DNA of 64,000 nt, taken from assembly GCF_921293095.1 (NCBI RefSeq), contig NW_025791658.1, positions 4,960,001-5,024,000 of the forward strand, written 5' to 3'. Each line of letters opens with the position of its first letter. The first letter of the stretch is position 1. Shown piece after piece: positions 1 through 10,819 of this stretch. A model generated the notes under the pieces. The model had not been told where the DNA came from. It saw only the letters and a list, made by a program, of their open reading frames with translations, and ran no database searches. The DNA comes from Ischnura elegans. Lineage: Eukaryota; Arthropoda; Insecta; Odonata; Coenagrionidae. Position numbers and translations under genes: made by a program.

Positions 1-313
1 AATATAGAAAGTAAACAAAACTGTAAGTAGTGATAAGATAATTAATTCTATTGCTGCATTACGATAAGGTTTTCAAAAGGATTTGTAAGGGTTTCACATT
101 GATTTCAACGTAAGCATTGCAGCTCAGTTTTGAAATGTAGTAAAAAACCTTTACATATAGTCACCTTCGTTGAGTTTTCAGGAGGAAATTTATAAAAAAT
201 AATTATAATCTCCTTGAAAACCTAGCCAAAGTCTCTCATTGTCTTATTTCGTCAGGGAAACAAACAGTGTGGTAGCCAGTAATTTCGATCTCCTCCACGC
301 CTCATGAACAACA
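1..313. other. No recognisable feature
   Basis: AT-rich sequence with no ORF, repeat or RNA that I can recognise. It runs into the A-family element beginning near 314. Confidence 0.5.
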
Positions 314-987
314 ATGGCGTGGTTACCTATTATATTATTTTATTGCCTAAATCGGAAGATTACTACTCCTGGAGTAGGTATTTCACGCTTTTAGATTTTT
401 AAATGACGATATCTATTTTTCGTGGTTAAATGAAAAGTGAAAATTTCCAAGCGCGAGGAAACGCAACAGCTGAGTATGAATGCTGGGAAAAGCCCGTGTG
501 ACATCATACTGGTTCCGATAGCTGCTGTGTGAGGCCACCTTGGTGTGAGGCTATGAGCGCCGATACGATGCAGTCTGCTTGCAGGTAGCAGAGTACCCAG
601 CTAGCAGGTAGCGCTTGGCTTAAATAAGGATTATAATTACCCTATCAATCAAAGGAAACTTCTGACCTTCGGTATTTTTCATAGGTGATTATTGAGAGAT
701 GTTTCCCTGAGCCCTGTGCCTCATGCATGCATTGGTAATATCTCAGACGATGTAAAACTCCTATCTACTCGTATAGAAACTAGGTCCCTGTGAAGTCACG
801 TGGAGTGGAATCGCATGGGTGCCAATATGGCCTTTTTCAAATGAGGTAAAAATTGACCGTTAACATTCGTCTAAACTGGGATTTCTAAAACCAAATAATT
901 CGTATACATATTATGAATACACTAATGGTGGGTAAGGAATCGCAATCAATGCATTTCGTTTCCTTTGATGAAGGAAACTACCCTATT
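314..987 (-). mobile_element. A-family MITE, copy A1, near full length
   Basis: Reverse-oriented copy of the window's commonest repeat. It begins with GTGGTTACCT (variant TIR) and ends with AGGAAACTACCCTATT. Between them it carries the family landmarks in reverse: an AT-rich block with GGAGTA, then the ATGCATGCAT word, then the segment around 890-960. It has no coding capacity. The short terminal inverted repeats and length of about 670 bp fit a non-autonomous DNA transposon. Superfamily is not assigned. Confidence 0.85.
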
Positions 988-1400
988 CCCCAGCGATGGG
1001 CTAAGTAACTGAGCATTACAGTTGGATCTTATTTCTCCCAATGCTTTACCAACCAGTCCCCAATGTACTGTTGGCCCAGTGAGGTAGCCAAGAATTTCGT
1101 TCGGAGGGGAATCCAAAACCAGGGGGTAAAATTCTTGAAAAACAGGGTACTACAGTCCAACACAATAACGTACATCCCCACGCAAGTTTGAGGACTGCTG
1201 AACACGAGACAAAACAGGGTTGGACTGTGTTACGCCATCCATTCTACAGCCCTGACCTGTCAGAACAAGTAGTGGTACCAACAGGTAATACACCCCCATT
1301 TCGTGCTGGATGACGGCATTAGAAAGGGATGGGGATTATGTGGAAAAATAGGGTGTGTAATCTCTATAGTCACAGGCTCAACTTTGTGGAAGTTCATTTC
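988..1400. other. Intergenic stretch with an R-family fragment
   Basis: Positions 1077-1150 match, in reverse complement, the right half of the R element at 3126-3293. The shared start is CAGTGAGGTAGCCAAGAATT and the piece ends near GGGTACT, so it is a half-copy of that hAT-like element. Nothing is recognised in the rest. Confidence 0.55.
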
Positions 1401-1597
1401 AATAAATAAAAATGAAAAAACTTTGTATTAATCCACCAATTTATTTATGAGGTACGACTAGTTTCGATGCAGCGACATCATCCTCAAGTACCCCTTGCTA
1501 CTTTGTACTTGAGGATGATGCCGCAACATCGAAACTAGTCATACCACGAAAATAAATTGGTGGATTAATACAAAGTTTTTTCGTTTTTATTTATTTT
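1401..1597. repeat. Long hairpin (inverted repeat, ~85 bp arms)
   Basis: The left arm at about 1401-1487 and right arm at about 1503-1597 are near-perfect reverse complements with a loop of about 15 nt. Landmarks are ACTTTGTATTAATCCACCAA in the left arm and its complement near 1556-1577, and GACTAGTTTCGATG with its complement CATCGAAACTAGTC. It is probably a snap-back non-autonomous element. No target duplication is clear. Confidence 0.8.
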
Positions 1598-2943
1598 TTT
1601 ATTTATAGGGTGTGGAGTTGTAACGTCTTTCCTTCATGTGCATGATTCTCATTGTGTGCGATAAATAAATGTTGAAGGAAAAAAAATGGTGTATTACAGT
1701 CCAGCAGGAAGAGAGTTGTACGATGACAGTTTGAAAATAGGGGCAGAGAACCCGGCGCCAGCACGGATTGCAGCCAATCACTGCCCCCAAACGCACCTCA
1801 CACCCTCGACTAGTCATACAACGTTCTCACATGCATATGAAGCACTGAAGCAATGAAGCAAACCTGAAAACCACCAAAACAAGCCCTTTCTGCAAATCGC
1901 CAAAACATAGGATTCTTCCTTTGGATCCTTCACGCATCTCATGTTCCCTTCTGGCTGCTTTCTTCACAGAACCCTTTTGTTTACATGTGATGTGGGCGTT
2001 TCCCTTTCTTACCTGGCAACCTTTCCTCCTACCCCTACTAGCTGTCAACGGACAGCCCTCTTGGCGGCCGGACTGTAGGCAACCCACAGTGGTCTGAAAT
2101 CGGAAAAAGCCGGACAAAAGTCCAAAATGGCTTTTTCTGAGATAGAGACTTAAAACTTAGCACAAATACTCATAAATGATGGCTTATTATGGATATGTAT
2201 GCCATTGTACATACATTTGATCCGTTGCTGAGATACAGCATCTCAAACATGACCAATTTTTCAAAAACGCGCGCGATCTCGTTTTTCTCCGAAAATCTTT
2301 GAACTTAAGCAGGTGGTGTTGCAGTTGTATGATTTTTATTGAATAAAAAACACAATATTCCTTTGAATAAATACCACGCAGACGTGAACCAAAATCTTCA
2401 AAAATCATGAAAAATGTAGCCAAAGTATTTATTCAAAGAAATAAGCCTGAGCCACCAAAACAAGTCCTCTCTTCGAATCAACAAAACAAGGGATTATTCA
2501 ATAGATCAAAAAGGAGAGCTCTACGGCATTAAGGCTCACTGGGAAATGAAACTCTCCAATTGCCGTAACAGGGGACCTCGTTGCAGGTATGAACAAAACA
2601 CTGTGTTGGTATGCTGGAATGGGAAGATTCTCAGCAGTGACCAACCCCAGCCTCTCAACCGGAAACCCTTCACGAACACTCGTTCAACTATGAAGAAACC
2701 TTCGTGAGGGATTTGGGGGATCTTGCTAAGGCTGCAACTATTCAAAGGAGGCCCCCTGTCACAGCCATTCGAGTTTTTCATTTCCCAGTTTAAAGGATTT
2801 TTCCTTTTGGTCCTTCACGCTCCTCTTCCCTTCCAGCTGCTTTCTTCACGGAAACCTTTTGTTTCCATATAAGGTGTCTGTTTTCCTTTGTTACCTGGCA
2901 ACCTTGCCCCCACCTCCAACTAAACCCGTCTTAATGTCATCGG
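1598..2943. repeat. Diverged direct repeat pair S with an inserted small MITE T
   Basis: Segments near 1866-2085 and 2451-2480/2795-2960 repeat each other at reduced identity. Both carry CCACCAAAACAAG, GCTGCTTTCTTCAC, TTACCTGGCAACC and GCGGCCGGACTGTA. Between them, about 2537-2790 is bounded by inverted arms (ACTGGGAAATGAAAC at left, its complement near 2774-2790), consistent with a ~250 bp MITE. The ORFs reading through here are short and have no family signature, so I call no gene. Confidence 0.55.
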
Positions 2944-3125
2944 ACAACTCTCAGCGGCCGGACTGTAAAGTTGGAGGGTTTTAAACTAATTTTAACACTA
3001 TTCACAAACAAAAAAAACTTCATTTTTCTAATAACTCTTTCAATAATTCATAATTTTTCAGTATTTTGTTTTATTTTATGGAGCAAATTAATTGTGTATT
3101 TACATTTGGGGGGGTGTCCGGAGCC
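2944..3125 (+). repeat. Q repeat, first tandem copy
   Basis: Starts near CTCTCAGCGGCCGGACTG and ends in a G-rich GTGTCCGGAGCC. The same sequence recurs at 3294-3476 and in part at 13297-13355 and 14027-14110. It is AT-rich and non-coding. The family is unknown. Confidence 0.75.
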
Positions 3126-3293
3126 CAGTGGCATAGCCAGGAGGAGTTCCGGGCGGTCCGGACCGCCCCCGAAATACAAAAGCACAATTTATTAATAAAT
3201 TAGTTTAATACCCTCTACTTAGTACCCCGTTTTTCACAAATTTTCCCCCCTGATTTTGGACACCCCCGAACGAAATTCCTGGCTACGCCACTG
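3126..3293. mobile_element. R: hAT-like MITE, 168 bp
   Basis: Terminal inverted repeats are CAGTGGCATAGCCAGGA at the left and TCCTGGCTACGCCACTG at the right, with one mismatch. The CAGTGG...CCACTG ends are typical of hAT-like MITEs. It sits exactly at the junction of the two Q copies, so no 8-bp target duplication can be read. Fragments occur at 1077-1150 and near 14108-14125. Confidence 0.8.
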
Positions 3294-3476
3294 CTCTCAG
3301 CGGCTGGACTGTAAGGTTGGAGGGTATTAATCTAATTTTAACACTGTTCACAAACAAAAAAAAACTTCATTTTTCTAATAACTCTTTCAATAATTCATGA
3401 TTTTTCAGTATTTTGTTTTATTTTATGGAGCAAATTAATCGTGTATTTACATTTTGGGGGTGTCCAGAACCCCCGC
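3294..3476 (+). repeat. Q repeat, second tandem copy
   Basis: Repeats 2944-3125 with a few substitutions, for example GCGGCTGG for GCGGCCGG. Together with R it forms a Q-R-Q arrangement, which suggests unequal exchange or a tandem duplication around R. Confidence 0.75.
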
Positions 3477-3821
3477 ACCTACCCCCTTGCTTTGCCAATG
3501 GTAACCAAGATACTGTTATGCGGGAGACAAAGGATGTATCCAGGTCAAATTATTTTGATTTTACTTCACCAGATTTGTAGCTTGATACTGGGAAACAAAC
3601 GCAAGTATCCGAGGGTATGAGCAAGGGGACTTTGCTGATGCTAGAACGATTTGTTCGTTCAAATAGTACGAGTAGTGAGTATGAGTGCTAAGATGAAAGC
3701 TGGTGTCCCGATTGAAAGTTTTGGGATTGAGGCGGATCTCTATTGCTTCCTAGAATGCCACAACTTTAACAATCTGTATTTAATCAAAGAAACACTCTGG
3801 AAACTTGTGTCATTAATCATC
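3477..3821. other. No recognisable feature
   Basis: There is no repeat or gene that I can support. The ORF at 3651-3836 has no domain signature and runs into the retroelement boundary. Confidence 0.4.
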
Positions 3822-3831
3822 ATTAAGTGTA

Positions 3832-4968
3832 ACTAATAACTTCAGGCTTTACTTTGTGAAACCTCTCCATATTGGAAGTAATGAAATAAAACCATCAACA
3901 CACTGAAAAATTGGTGCAGGATTCCCTTCCTAGGAAATATCTCTCATTCCGTTACCTCCTACTTCCCGAAAGTAAGATACAGAATTGCCTATTACACCCC
4001 ATCAACTCTCAAAACATTGTTGACCAACTGCAAAGATCGTTTCCCACCAGAAAGAAGAAGCGGAATTTACTGCCTTAAGTGCGACGATTGTGGTATGAAA
4101 TACATCGGCAGAACGGAGAGAAGTGTTAACATCAGAGTGAGTGAGCATCGCAACTGCTTCAAAAAGAAGAAAGATCAATCCAACTTCGCCAATCATCTAT
4201 TACATGGCAAACACTATAGTGATTTTAAGCCGGATATTCTACATTCAGAAAGAAACAGGAGGAGACTCGATGCCCTGTAAACGTTGGAGATAATACAACA
4301 TTTAAAGAACAACACCCCCCTTGCCAACGAACAAGTGCTCCCCTCCCACTCCCATCTCTTTTCCATCCCCATCAATGATCTCCTACAGTGACAACCTTTA
4401 AATTTTCAAGTGCCTATCCACCTGTGTGCCGTTAAACTTTCCAAGAACGAATACTAAGCAGTGCCTTTACCAAAAATTCCCCCAGTGACCCATGTCCTTC
4501 GGGGAAATCATTAACCCATACCAGCATCTTCCACAGCCAGACTCAATGACCTTCCATAGACTATAGTGATTTAGAAAACTCAATGTACCCCGCTAATCCT
4601 CTCTTTCTTCCCCAACACCGCTACCTTCCTTAGCTCTAGTCTCCTCACCCACTTTAACCCCGCCCTTCCCTAGATGGTCAGATACCTATCCTCACAGGAA
4701 AAACCCTCGTCCCAAATCAAGGCTGCCCCTTTCCCCCTTACCCCCCCCTCTCCCTATTCCATTCCGTGTTTAACCCTCACCCCTGCCCCTTCAACCAGTC
4801 CTATTCCTTTCTGATAGATGTCCTCACTGTCACTTGTGTACTTTGTGTATAAATGTATGATGTATGCAAGATCAGTCACCTGACGATGTAACCAAGTTAC
4901 GACACCCAGGTCGTGCCCATAATTAAATAACAGTGAACCTTACAAATTTTTATTTCATTACTTCCATT
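3832..4968 (+). mobile_element. Penelope-like retroelement, 5'-truncated
   Basis: A fragment carrying the end of a Penelope-like ORF plus its 3' region. It is flanked by the 10-bp direct repeat ATTAAGTGTA at 3822-3831 and 4969-4978, the likely target duplication. Inside these lie 19-bp inverted repeats (TGGAAGTAATGAAATAAAA at 3873-3891, its complement at 4948-4966). Terminal repeats in either orientation are known for this class. The 3' region, about 4392-4947, is C-rich then AT-rich and contains no further ORF. Confidence 0.8.
3892..4391 (+). pseudogene. Penelope-like polyprotein, C-terminal part with GIY-YIG endonuclease
   Basis: Reads from the end of the reverse-transcriptase/linker region into a GIY-YIG nuclease domain. 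The visible motifs are SGIYCLKCDDCGMKYIGRT, which holds the GIY and YIG strands and a Cys-rich CxxC insert typical of Penelope-like elements, then VRVSEH-type helix residues (RVSEHRNC). In complete elements this nuclease nicks the target for reverse transcription. An in-frame TAA at 4278-4280 interrupts the conserved LDAL/TLEI stretch. The frame then stays open to a TGA at 4389-4391. The N-terminal reverse transcriptase is missing, so this is a dead fragment. Confidence 0.8.
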
Positions 4969-4978
4969 ATTAAGTGTA

Positions 4979-5686
4979 TTTAAAAAGGTATTTTTCACTT
5001 GAAGATAAGTTCACAAAATTTCAGTATTACCCCCTCCAGACACTCGTGCGATATGAAAGCGATAGGTACACTTCAACACACTCAATAGCATATCAGGCTT
5101 AACATTAGGATACCTGCTTTTATTTCTTGTTTCATTAATACTTAATGGTGGAGGTGGTTGAAACACCATATCCTTAAAATACCCCATAACATAAGAAAAA
5201 ATCACATGGGTCGAGGTCAGTGCTCTTTGAAGGCCAGCGATGAAGTACATTGTCATAGACTGACGTCAACAGCGCCTCAAGCAAACAAATGAGCAAATAA
5301 ATAAAATTTTAAAGAGTTTTAGAAATTAAAAGCTTCCTTAACTTGGCGACAGATAGTGTTTAGCTCTCCTTTTCTTCTCAGCAGAGTTAAAGATTTTTAA
5401 AGTTGTGATATTCTTATTGAATAACTGTGTATATTAGGTTCGCTAGTGATGAGCGATATATTGCTGAATGTGATTGAATCACCGTTACTGAAAAGTACTG
5501 CAGTCACTGTTGGTGACTTTATACTGGAAATCACTGTGATTGGATCAATGGATTCGGTGATGAATGCACAGGCTGCTACCAAGTTAAATGTGTTATATAG
5601 CTACCTGTGATTGAAGAGAAGCAGCCGATCACTGCCGGTGACTAAATCACTAAAAATACTCGAAATCACTGCGACTGTGAGTACGG
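4979..5686. other. Intergenic, loosely repetitive
   Basis: From about 5440 to 5680 the word (A)TCACTG or its complement recurs at irregular spacing, giving a diverged low-order repeat. There is no gene signal. The short ORFs here carry no domain signature. Confidence 0.4.
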
Positions 5687-5694
5687 TAAAGACA

Positions 5695-6807
5695 CAAGGG
5701 CGTACCCAGGAGCAAAACTAGGGGGGGGAACCATGGTGGTTCAAGTTATAGGTAAGATTTAACCATGGAAAAGGTGAATGAAACCAACATTTTAAGTAAA
5801 TTCTAACAGCTCTTTATCATTATTTTTTTATATTATTTGCTTGAAAAATGTTATTTTCCCTTAGTTCACTAGTTTAGTATTATGTATTTCTATTTAGTTT
5901 ACTTTCGTTTAGTATATATTGCTATCCCTGCTGTTCAGGAGAACAGTCTGATGTTATAATGGAAAATTTCACCTTATTTTAAACTGAATCTTAAAAACGT
6001 TTGCTTGGAATTTTCAGATGACCATTACCTCATTACTTTACGCTACATATTTCACAATATTTAAAAGTGACATGGAGGCGTAAATAGTCGATGTTGGTCC
6101 TACTAACACCAAAACAACTATACGTTCTAAAGGTTCTCAAAGAAATGTAAGCGAGAGATATAGCAATGTTATATGGTAGTTTCCTTCATCAAGGAAAACA
6201 AAAGGCGTTGATTGCGATTTGTTACCCACCATTAGTGTATTCATAATAAACATATATTATTTGGCTAAACAAATCCCAGTTAGACGAATGTCAATGGTCA
6301 ATTTCATCCTCATTTGAAAAAGGCCAGATTGGCGACCATGCGATGCCACTCTACGTGACGTCACAGGGACCTAGTTTCTATACGAGTAGATAAAAGTTTT
6401 ACATCGTCTGAGATTACCAATGCATGCATGAGGCACAGAGCTCTTTATTATTATTTTTTTAAATTATTTGCTTGAAAAAATATTATTATCCTTGACCCTT
6501 TATATATAACCCAATGTTGCTTCTTAAGCTACACCAAAAATGTTTAAACTTTCAGCTCTATTTAGGAGATATCTAAACTAAATATTATTTTGTAGTGTGA
6601 ATTTTATTGACCAAATATTTAGCTGCCAGGATAGTTATCAATGAGTGTAAAATTTTCAAGTTTTCATTATGAAAAATCTTAAAATTTGATTTCTCCCAGA
6701 AACAGCTCTGGGTTAGAAAGGTTTGAAGACATTTGCAATTGTGCTTCTCTGGGGGGGGGGGGGGGGGGGCAGCTGCCCCCTCCTGCTCCTCGCAGGGTAC
6801 GCCAATG
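5695..6807. mobile_element. U: hAT-like element with nested A copy
   Basis: Ends are CAAGGGCGTACCCAGG and CAGGGTACGCCAATG, imperfect inverted repeats centred on GGCGTACCC. The flanks TAAAGACA (5687-5694) and TAAAGATA (6808-6815) match at 7 of 8 bases, the 8-bp duplication expected for hAT. G-rich runs lie just inside both ends, and the right one is a run of about 19 G near 6751. An A-family fragment (6172-6442) is nested. The 50-bp block around 5808-5852 repeats right after it at 6437-6493. No transposase is present. Confidence 0.75.
6172..6442 (+). mobile_element. A-family fragment A2
   Basis: 5' part of family A, starting at the variant TIR TGGTAGTTTCCTTCATC and ending abruptly after ATGCATGCATGAGGCACAG. 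The right 400 bp are absent. It is nested in U. Confidence 0.85.
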
Positions 6808-7038
6808 TAAAGATAGCTTCAGCTGCTACCTACTACCAACGGTGTAATAAAGGATGTCTTATTCATCTTTTACGAGATATGATGAATAGGACATACTTTA
6901 CGAAATATACAGCTAACGGTTTGAATCATGATGGTTTGAATATAAAATATGTCCAAAAAATGTCGACGGGATTTTAAAGATTGCCACTTATCAATTCCTT
7001 TAACATGACAAATTTACTTAATTATCGTAATATAAACT

Positions 7039-7661
7039 ACCCAGTCAACACAACAATTGTGGCAACAATGGGCGCTTTCCATTCATGCGACTCACGCGTC
7101 GACTAGTGTTGACTCGCGGTAACTCTTTATAACTCTCCAATTCCTGTGCGTTACCGTTTGTTGACTTGTGTCACAACAGTCCGCGACACACATAGAATGG
7201 AACACGAAAACCTCGACGCAAGTTGACTTGTGTCGATGAATGGAATGCACCCTATGTGGCCATAGTGGGTTGCCATCAGTTGCCATTATGGCCCCACAGC
7301 GGTTTTGACCCCCGGCCATAGTGTGGCCAGCCATAATATGGCTTATGTATGGATAATACACTTTCTTTATATCGATTGAATCAACCACCTTCCATTTTAA
7401 TAACTCACCAACAAACCTGTATCGATAGCAACAGTAATATACTTATATTTACAAATGTTTGGTTTGCCAATCTGTGGCTTTCCTAAGACGATCCACGGCG
7501 TGGCCATAGTTTGGCATGTTTGGCAAGCCAAACTATGGCTTGCCGCATGGCAACCACAGTATGGCCATAATATGGCAAGTTGTGGCTAGCCATAGCCATA
7601 GTTGCCATAGGTAAACCACAATTCGGCCACAGTGTGGCCATAATTGTTGTGTCGACTGGGT
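7039..7661. mobile_element. V: TIR element packed with GCCATA/TATGGC words
   Basis: Left end ACCCAGTCAACACAACAATT and right end AATTGTTGTGTCGACTGGGT are inverted repeats with one mismatch in 20. The right two-thirds is a dense series of short palindromic words (TGGCCATA, GCCATAGT, TTGGCAAGCCAA) in both orientations. The minus-strand ORF at 7092-7388 is a by-product of these repeats. Superfamily is unknown, and I see no clear target duplication. It resembles W (33476-35331) in word content. Confidence 0.75.
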
Positions 7662-7754
7662 AAGAATCACAACTATTCCCTCAAAAAAATATATTTTGCC
7701 TAATTTTTCCGATTTTCAATAAGTTTATTCCTTCCTTTTGCGGAGAGCTCGTTC

Positions 7755-8045
7755 TTATGAATTGGTCAAAGTAGCAGGAATAGCAGCACCACAAATAACA
7801 CAGCTCACTTCTATGAGTGATTCTCCGCGGTGATCACGTTTAAAAATCACCGACTGATGATTAGCAGTCACAGGTAACGAAGCGATTGGAAAATCACAGT
7901 TCCGCTCGTCACTAAGTAAACAAGCAACTCCAATACAGAGCCACAAGAGATGTCTTAATGCGTTTACCCGATTCATGCCAACCACGACATCGTCAATTTG
8001 ATTTACAATTTCAGTAAAATAGCTATTGAGCAATTTCTCATCCAT
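7755..8045 (-). CDS. Unrecognised 96-residue ORF
   Basis: An open frame outside any repeat I can see. The N-terminal half is moderately hydrophobic (HLLWLCIGVACLL at about residues 32-44) and near the C-terminus there is SCVICGAA, a single CxxC. It matches no family I recognise, and no flanking splice signals stand out. It lies on the same strand as, and downstream of, the ZAD exon at 8765-8899, but it does not look like the second half of a ZAD domain. It could be a small gene, an exon, or chance. Confidence 0.2.
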   Translation of the reverse strand: MDEKLLNSYFTEIVNQIDDVVVGMNRVNALRHLLWLCIGVACLLSDERNCDFPIASLPVTANHQSVIFKRDHRGESLIEVSCVICGAAIPATLTNS

Positions 8046-8764
8046 AAAAACAATAAATTTTAATCTTAAATCTGAAAGGCCGAAGAGTTACGGTAGATAA
8101 TAGCATACGCAGAATTCGGCCATAGAGTAATGGAAAAAAATTATATCGGCACCCACAGTTCTCCGCGTGAAAATAAGTTGGTTTAACACGAAAACCGTAG
8201 CCAATGCGAGCATTTCAAGTGTAAGACGTCGGTCAGATAATAATGTTTAAACAAGCTTATCTTATACATAGATAAACCATACAATTATATTTCTCTAGAC
8301 AGCTCAAAAACCACGGCTAAAAAACTATACCAGGATAAAACTTGTGCCAATGCATTTTTGACAAATTTTGAATGCGTGTCAGTCAATATACATTTTGTGG
8401 GATGAGCACCAACAAAGTTTATACATTTTTCGATCACGGAGGGCGGGGCAGGGCTACCAGTAAATATACAACTTGTTGCGCTTCGTGAATAGCATTCTCT
8501 CTAAAGTTTGAGGGGCATCGTACGATGGACAACACGATAACTTCATTTGCTTGAAACTTAACCTGCGATAATTACTCCGAATAATTGCTGACACCTGTTA
8601 CACTTCCAGGTGATAAATTTATTTTTTCAACAGAATCACACTTAAGTGGACAACACATCGCGAGTCACTGCACAAGCAGTCACTGTAGACCGATAGGTAG
8701 TTAATTATTCTTTCATTGATAGCAAGAAACAGTATTCATACAAGATGAATTATTTCGGACTTAC
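8046..8764. other. Probable intron or intergenic sequence
   Basis: AT-rich sequence downstream (on the minus strand) of a ZAD first exon, so the start of its first intron. I searched the minus strand for the CxxC of a second ZAD exon and found none. Confidence 0.4.
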
Positions 8765-8899
8765 TTGAAACTGCATCAAGTCCTCTATTGCATCCTTGAT
8801 GATAAATCCATGCTCTACGTTCTCCTCGAATATATCCACTAACGACTGACTACTTTGTAGACATAATCTACACATATCATACTTGTTCATAAGATCCAT
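8765..8899 (-). CDS. ZAD zinc-finger protein, first coding exon
   Basis: Encodes the N-terminal half of a ZAD domain. The motif MCRLCLQSSQSLVDIFEEN supplies the first CxxC zinc ligands and the typical hydrophobic spacing, followed by FIIKDAIEDLMQFQ. A strong donor GTAAGT follows directly after the CAA codon (exon end 8765, phase 0). ZAD domains dimerise and bind zinc with four cysteines, normally in front of C2H2 fingers in nuclear transcription factors. The second CxxC half, expected in the next exon, was not found in the window. The start is uncertain: MDL at 8899 and MNK at 8890 are both reasonable, while the frame stays open to an ATG at 8947. The intron position matches that of the ZAD gene at 37 kb. 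Confidence 0.7.
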
Positions 8900-8949
8900 C
8901 GCGTACAGTGACGAGAACACACGTATCAGCACTTGTGTCCACAACAATT

Positions 8950-10255
8950 TCCCACAGGTGATTGTTTCATTTGTCCCGTGAACTTGAACCAGCGTAAATG
9001 AGTTTGCAACAGATGAAAACGAATGGATACAACAACCGAAGTTTCCATTAAATATGAATCTAATTAACTCTGTAACAAAGCAACAAAAACAAAGAAATCC
9101 TTCCTAATGCACACTAATTACTACACTAACCTATTTTCTGAATCATACCCACAATTCACTGCATGAAATAGAAGAACGATAACTGCGATTAGATAACAAC
9201 CCACCGTATATTTACTTTACTTCGTGAAAGCTTCACCTTAAAATTGTTATGCACATCGCCCGACTAACTAATCTAGACGACAAGTGTAGATAATTAAATA
9301 TCCATCAAAATGGAACGAAATTTTGAGCACTCATCATGTCGCCTGCTCATCAAGGGTTCCATTAATTGCAACACCAAATGCTTAAGTGATTCATGATAAA
9401 AATTACAGGCTAATGGCCCTACAAATTACAGACATGATTCAGAGGCACTAATGAATGATGTCCTGTAAGATAAGAACAAGTTCAAGATAACATTTATTTA
9501 CAATTTGACGATAAGGATTTACATGTAATCTACATATTCCCACATTTTCGATAGAGTGCGCCACAGGTTGTTTACGAAGTAGCCGTACCGCGCGTTTTCA
9601 AAATTCTTTAAACAAGAACACGATCTAAAACTTGATAGATAAACTTTTTCCAACCAGACTACCCTCATTTCATGGTGTTTAAAGGATGATATTCAATAAA
9701 GATGCCAAATTTAAGGTAGTTTATACTGTATTTTCAAAACAAATCATAATTTTTTCTGCGTAACATTGAGTCCAATGGGTTACGGTAGGGACATATGGCA
9801 CTAAACAAAGAGTATAAGGTTATATAAAAATAAGTAAATTCAAAGTGATAGAACCACACTATACCTTATTAAACTTTATAAGTTGTGAAATTCTCACTTT
9901 TCATAGTATTTTTTCTTACAAAATTACTATTTTTAATTGAATTTAATTTATTTTTATGAGTTATCATGAGCATAGGCCCTTGATGGATGGCATTGGCTGG
10001 ACCTTTTTTACAGTTGTGGAAGACCATGGCCAGAGGCCGTCACAACTATGCCAGGGGAGGACTACTGGTGGGTCAGGGGGTGTGGAATATAATAAATGTA
10101 TTTTGAAATTTTTATCGGAACCCTCTACAGATTGAATTGAATCTTTTACTAGATTGAGCTATACTAATTTAAATTATTATTTTGTTTACACCAGACAGCA
10201 TTAATTATGTCTTTGAAAGTTAAATTACAAGTCTTTAAAATCAAGTTGACAGCTC
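8950..10255. other. Upstream region of ZAD exon; AT-rich, no feature called
   Basis: About 1.3 kb with no ORF over 60 codons and no repeat shared with the rest of the window. The 200-300 bp next to 8950 should include the promoter of the ZAD gene, but I see no TATA or initiator that I would defend. Confidence 0.4.
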
Positions 10256-10256
10256 A

Positions 10257-10740
10257 ATAGGGTAGTTTCCTTCATCAAAGAAAACGAAAGGCATTGATTG
10301 CGATTCGTTACCCACCATTATTGTATTCATATAATATACAAATTATTTGGTTTTAGAAATCCCAGTTTAGGAGAATGGCAATGGTCAATTTTAACCGCAT
10401 TTGAAAAAGGCCAGATTGGCACCCATGCGATGCCACTCCACGTGACGTCACAGGGACCTAGTTTCTATACGAGTAGATAGGAGTTTTACATCGTCTGAGA
10501 TTACCAATGCATGCATGAGGCACAGAGCTCAGGGAAACATCTCTTAATAATCACCTACTAAAATTGCCTAAGGTCGGAAATATTCCATCGTTTGATAAGG
10601 TATTAATAATCCGTAATTAAGCCAAGTGCTACCTGGTAGCAGGGTACTCAGCTACCTGCTAGCACCCAGCATCAGCAGCCTGCGCCTAGCGGCGCACATG
10701 CCCTCACCCCAAGGTCACCTCACTAATAGGCGGAGAATAC
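10257..10740 (+). mobile_element. A-family copy A3, 3'-truncated
   Basis: Starts with the standard end AATAGGGTAGTTTCCTTCAT and runs through the CACGTGACGTCA composite at 10439-10450 and the ATGCATGCAT landmark. It breaks off after CACCTCACTAATAGG. The following CCCTTAACCCTTTAAGTGCA (about 10751-10770) looks like the start of a TTAA-type element. Confidence 0.85.
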
Positions 10741-10819
10741 GCTTTTTCGCCCTTAACCCTTTAAGTGCAGGGGAGTGCTGTCCTGCTCCTCCTATCTCTC
10801 GCAAAAAGTCACTCTTAGA

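Noticed and set aside
7092-7388. 98-codon ORF in V as a gene
   Set aside because: It is composed of GCCATA-word repeats of element V, with no domain.
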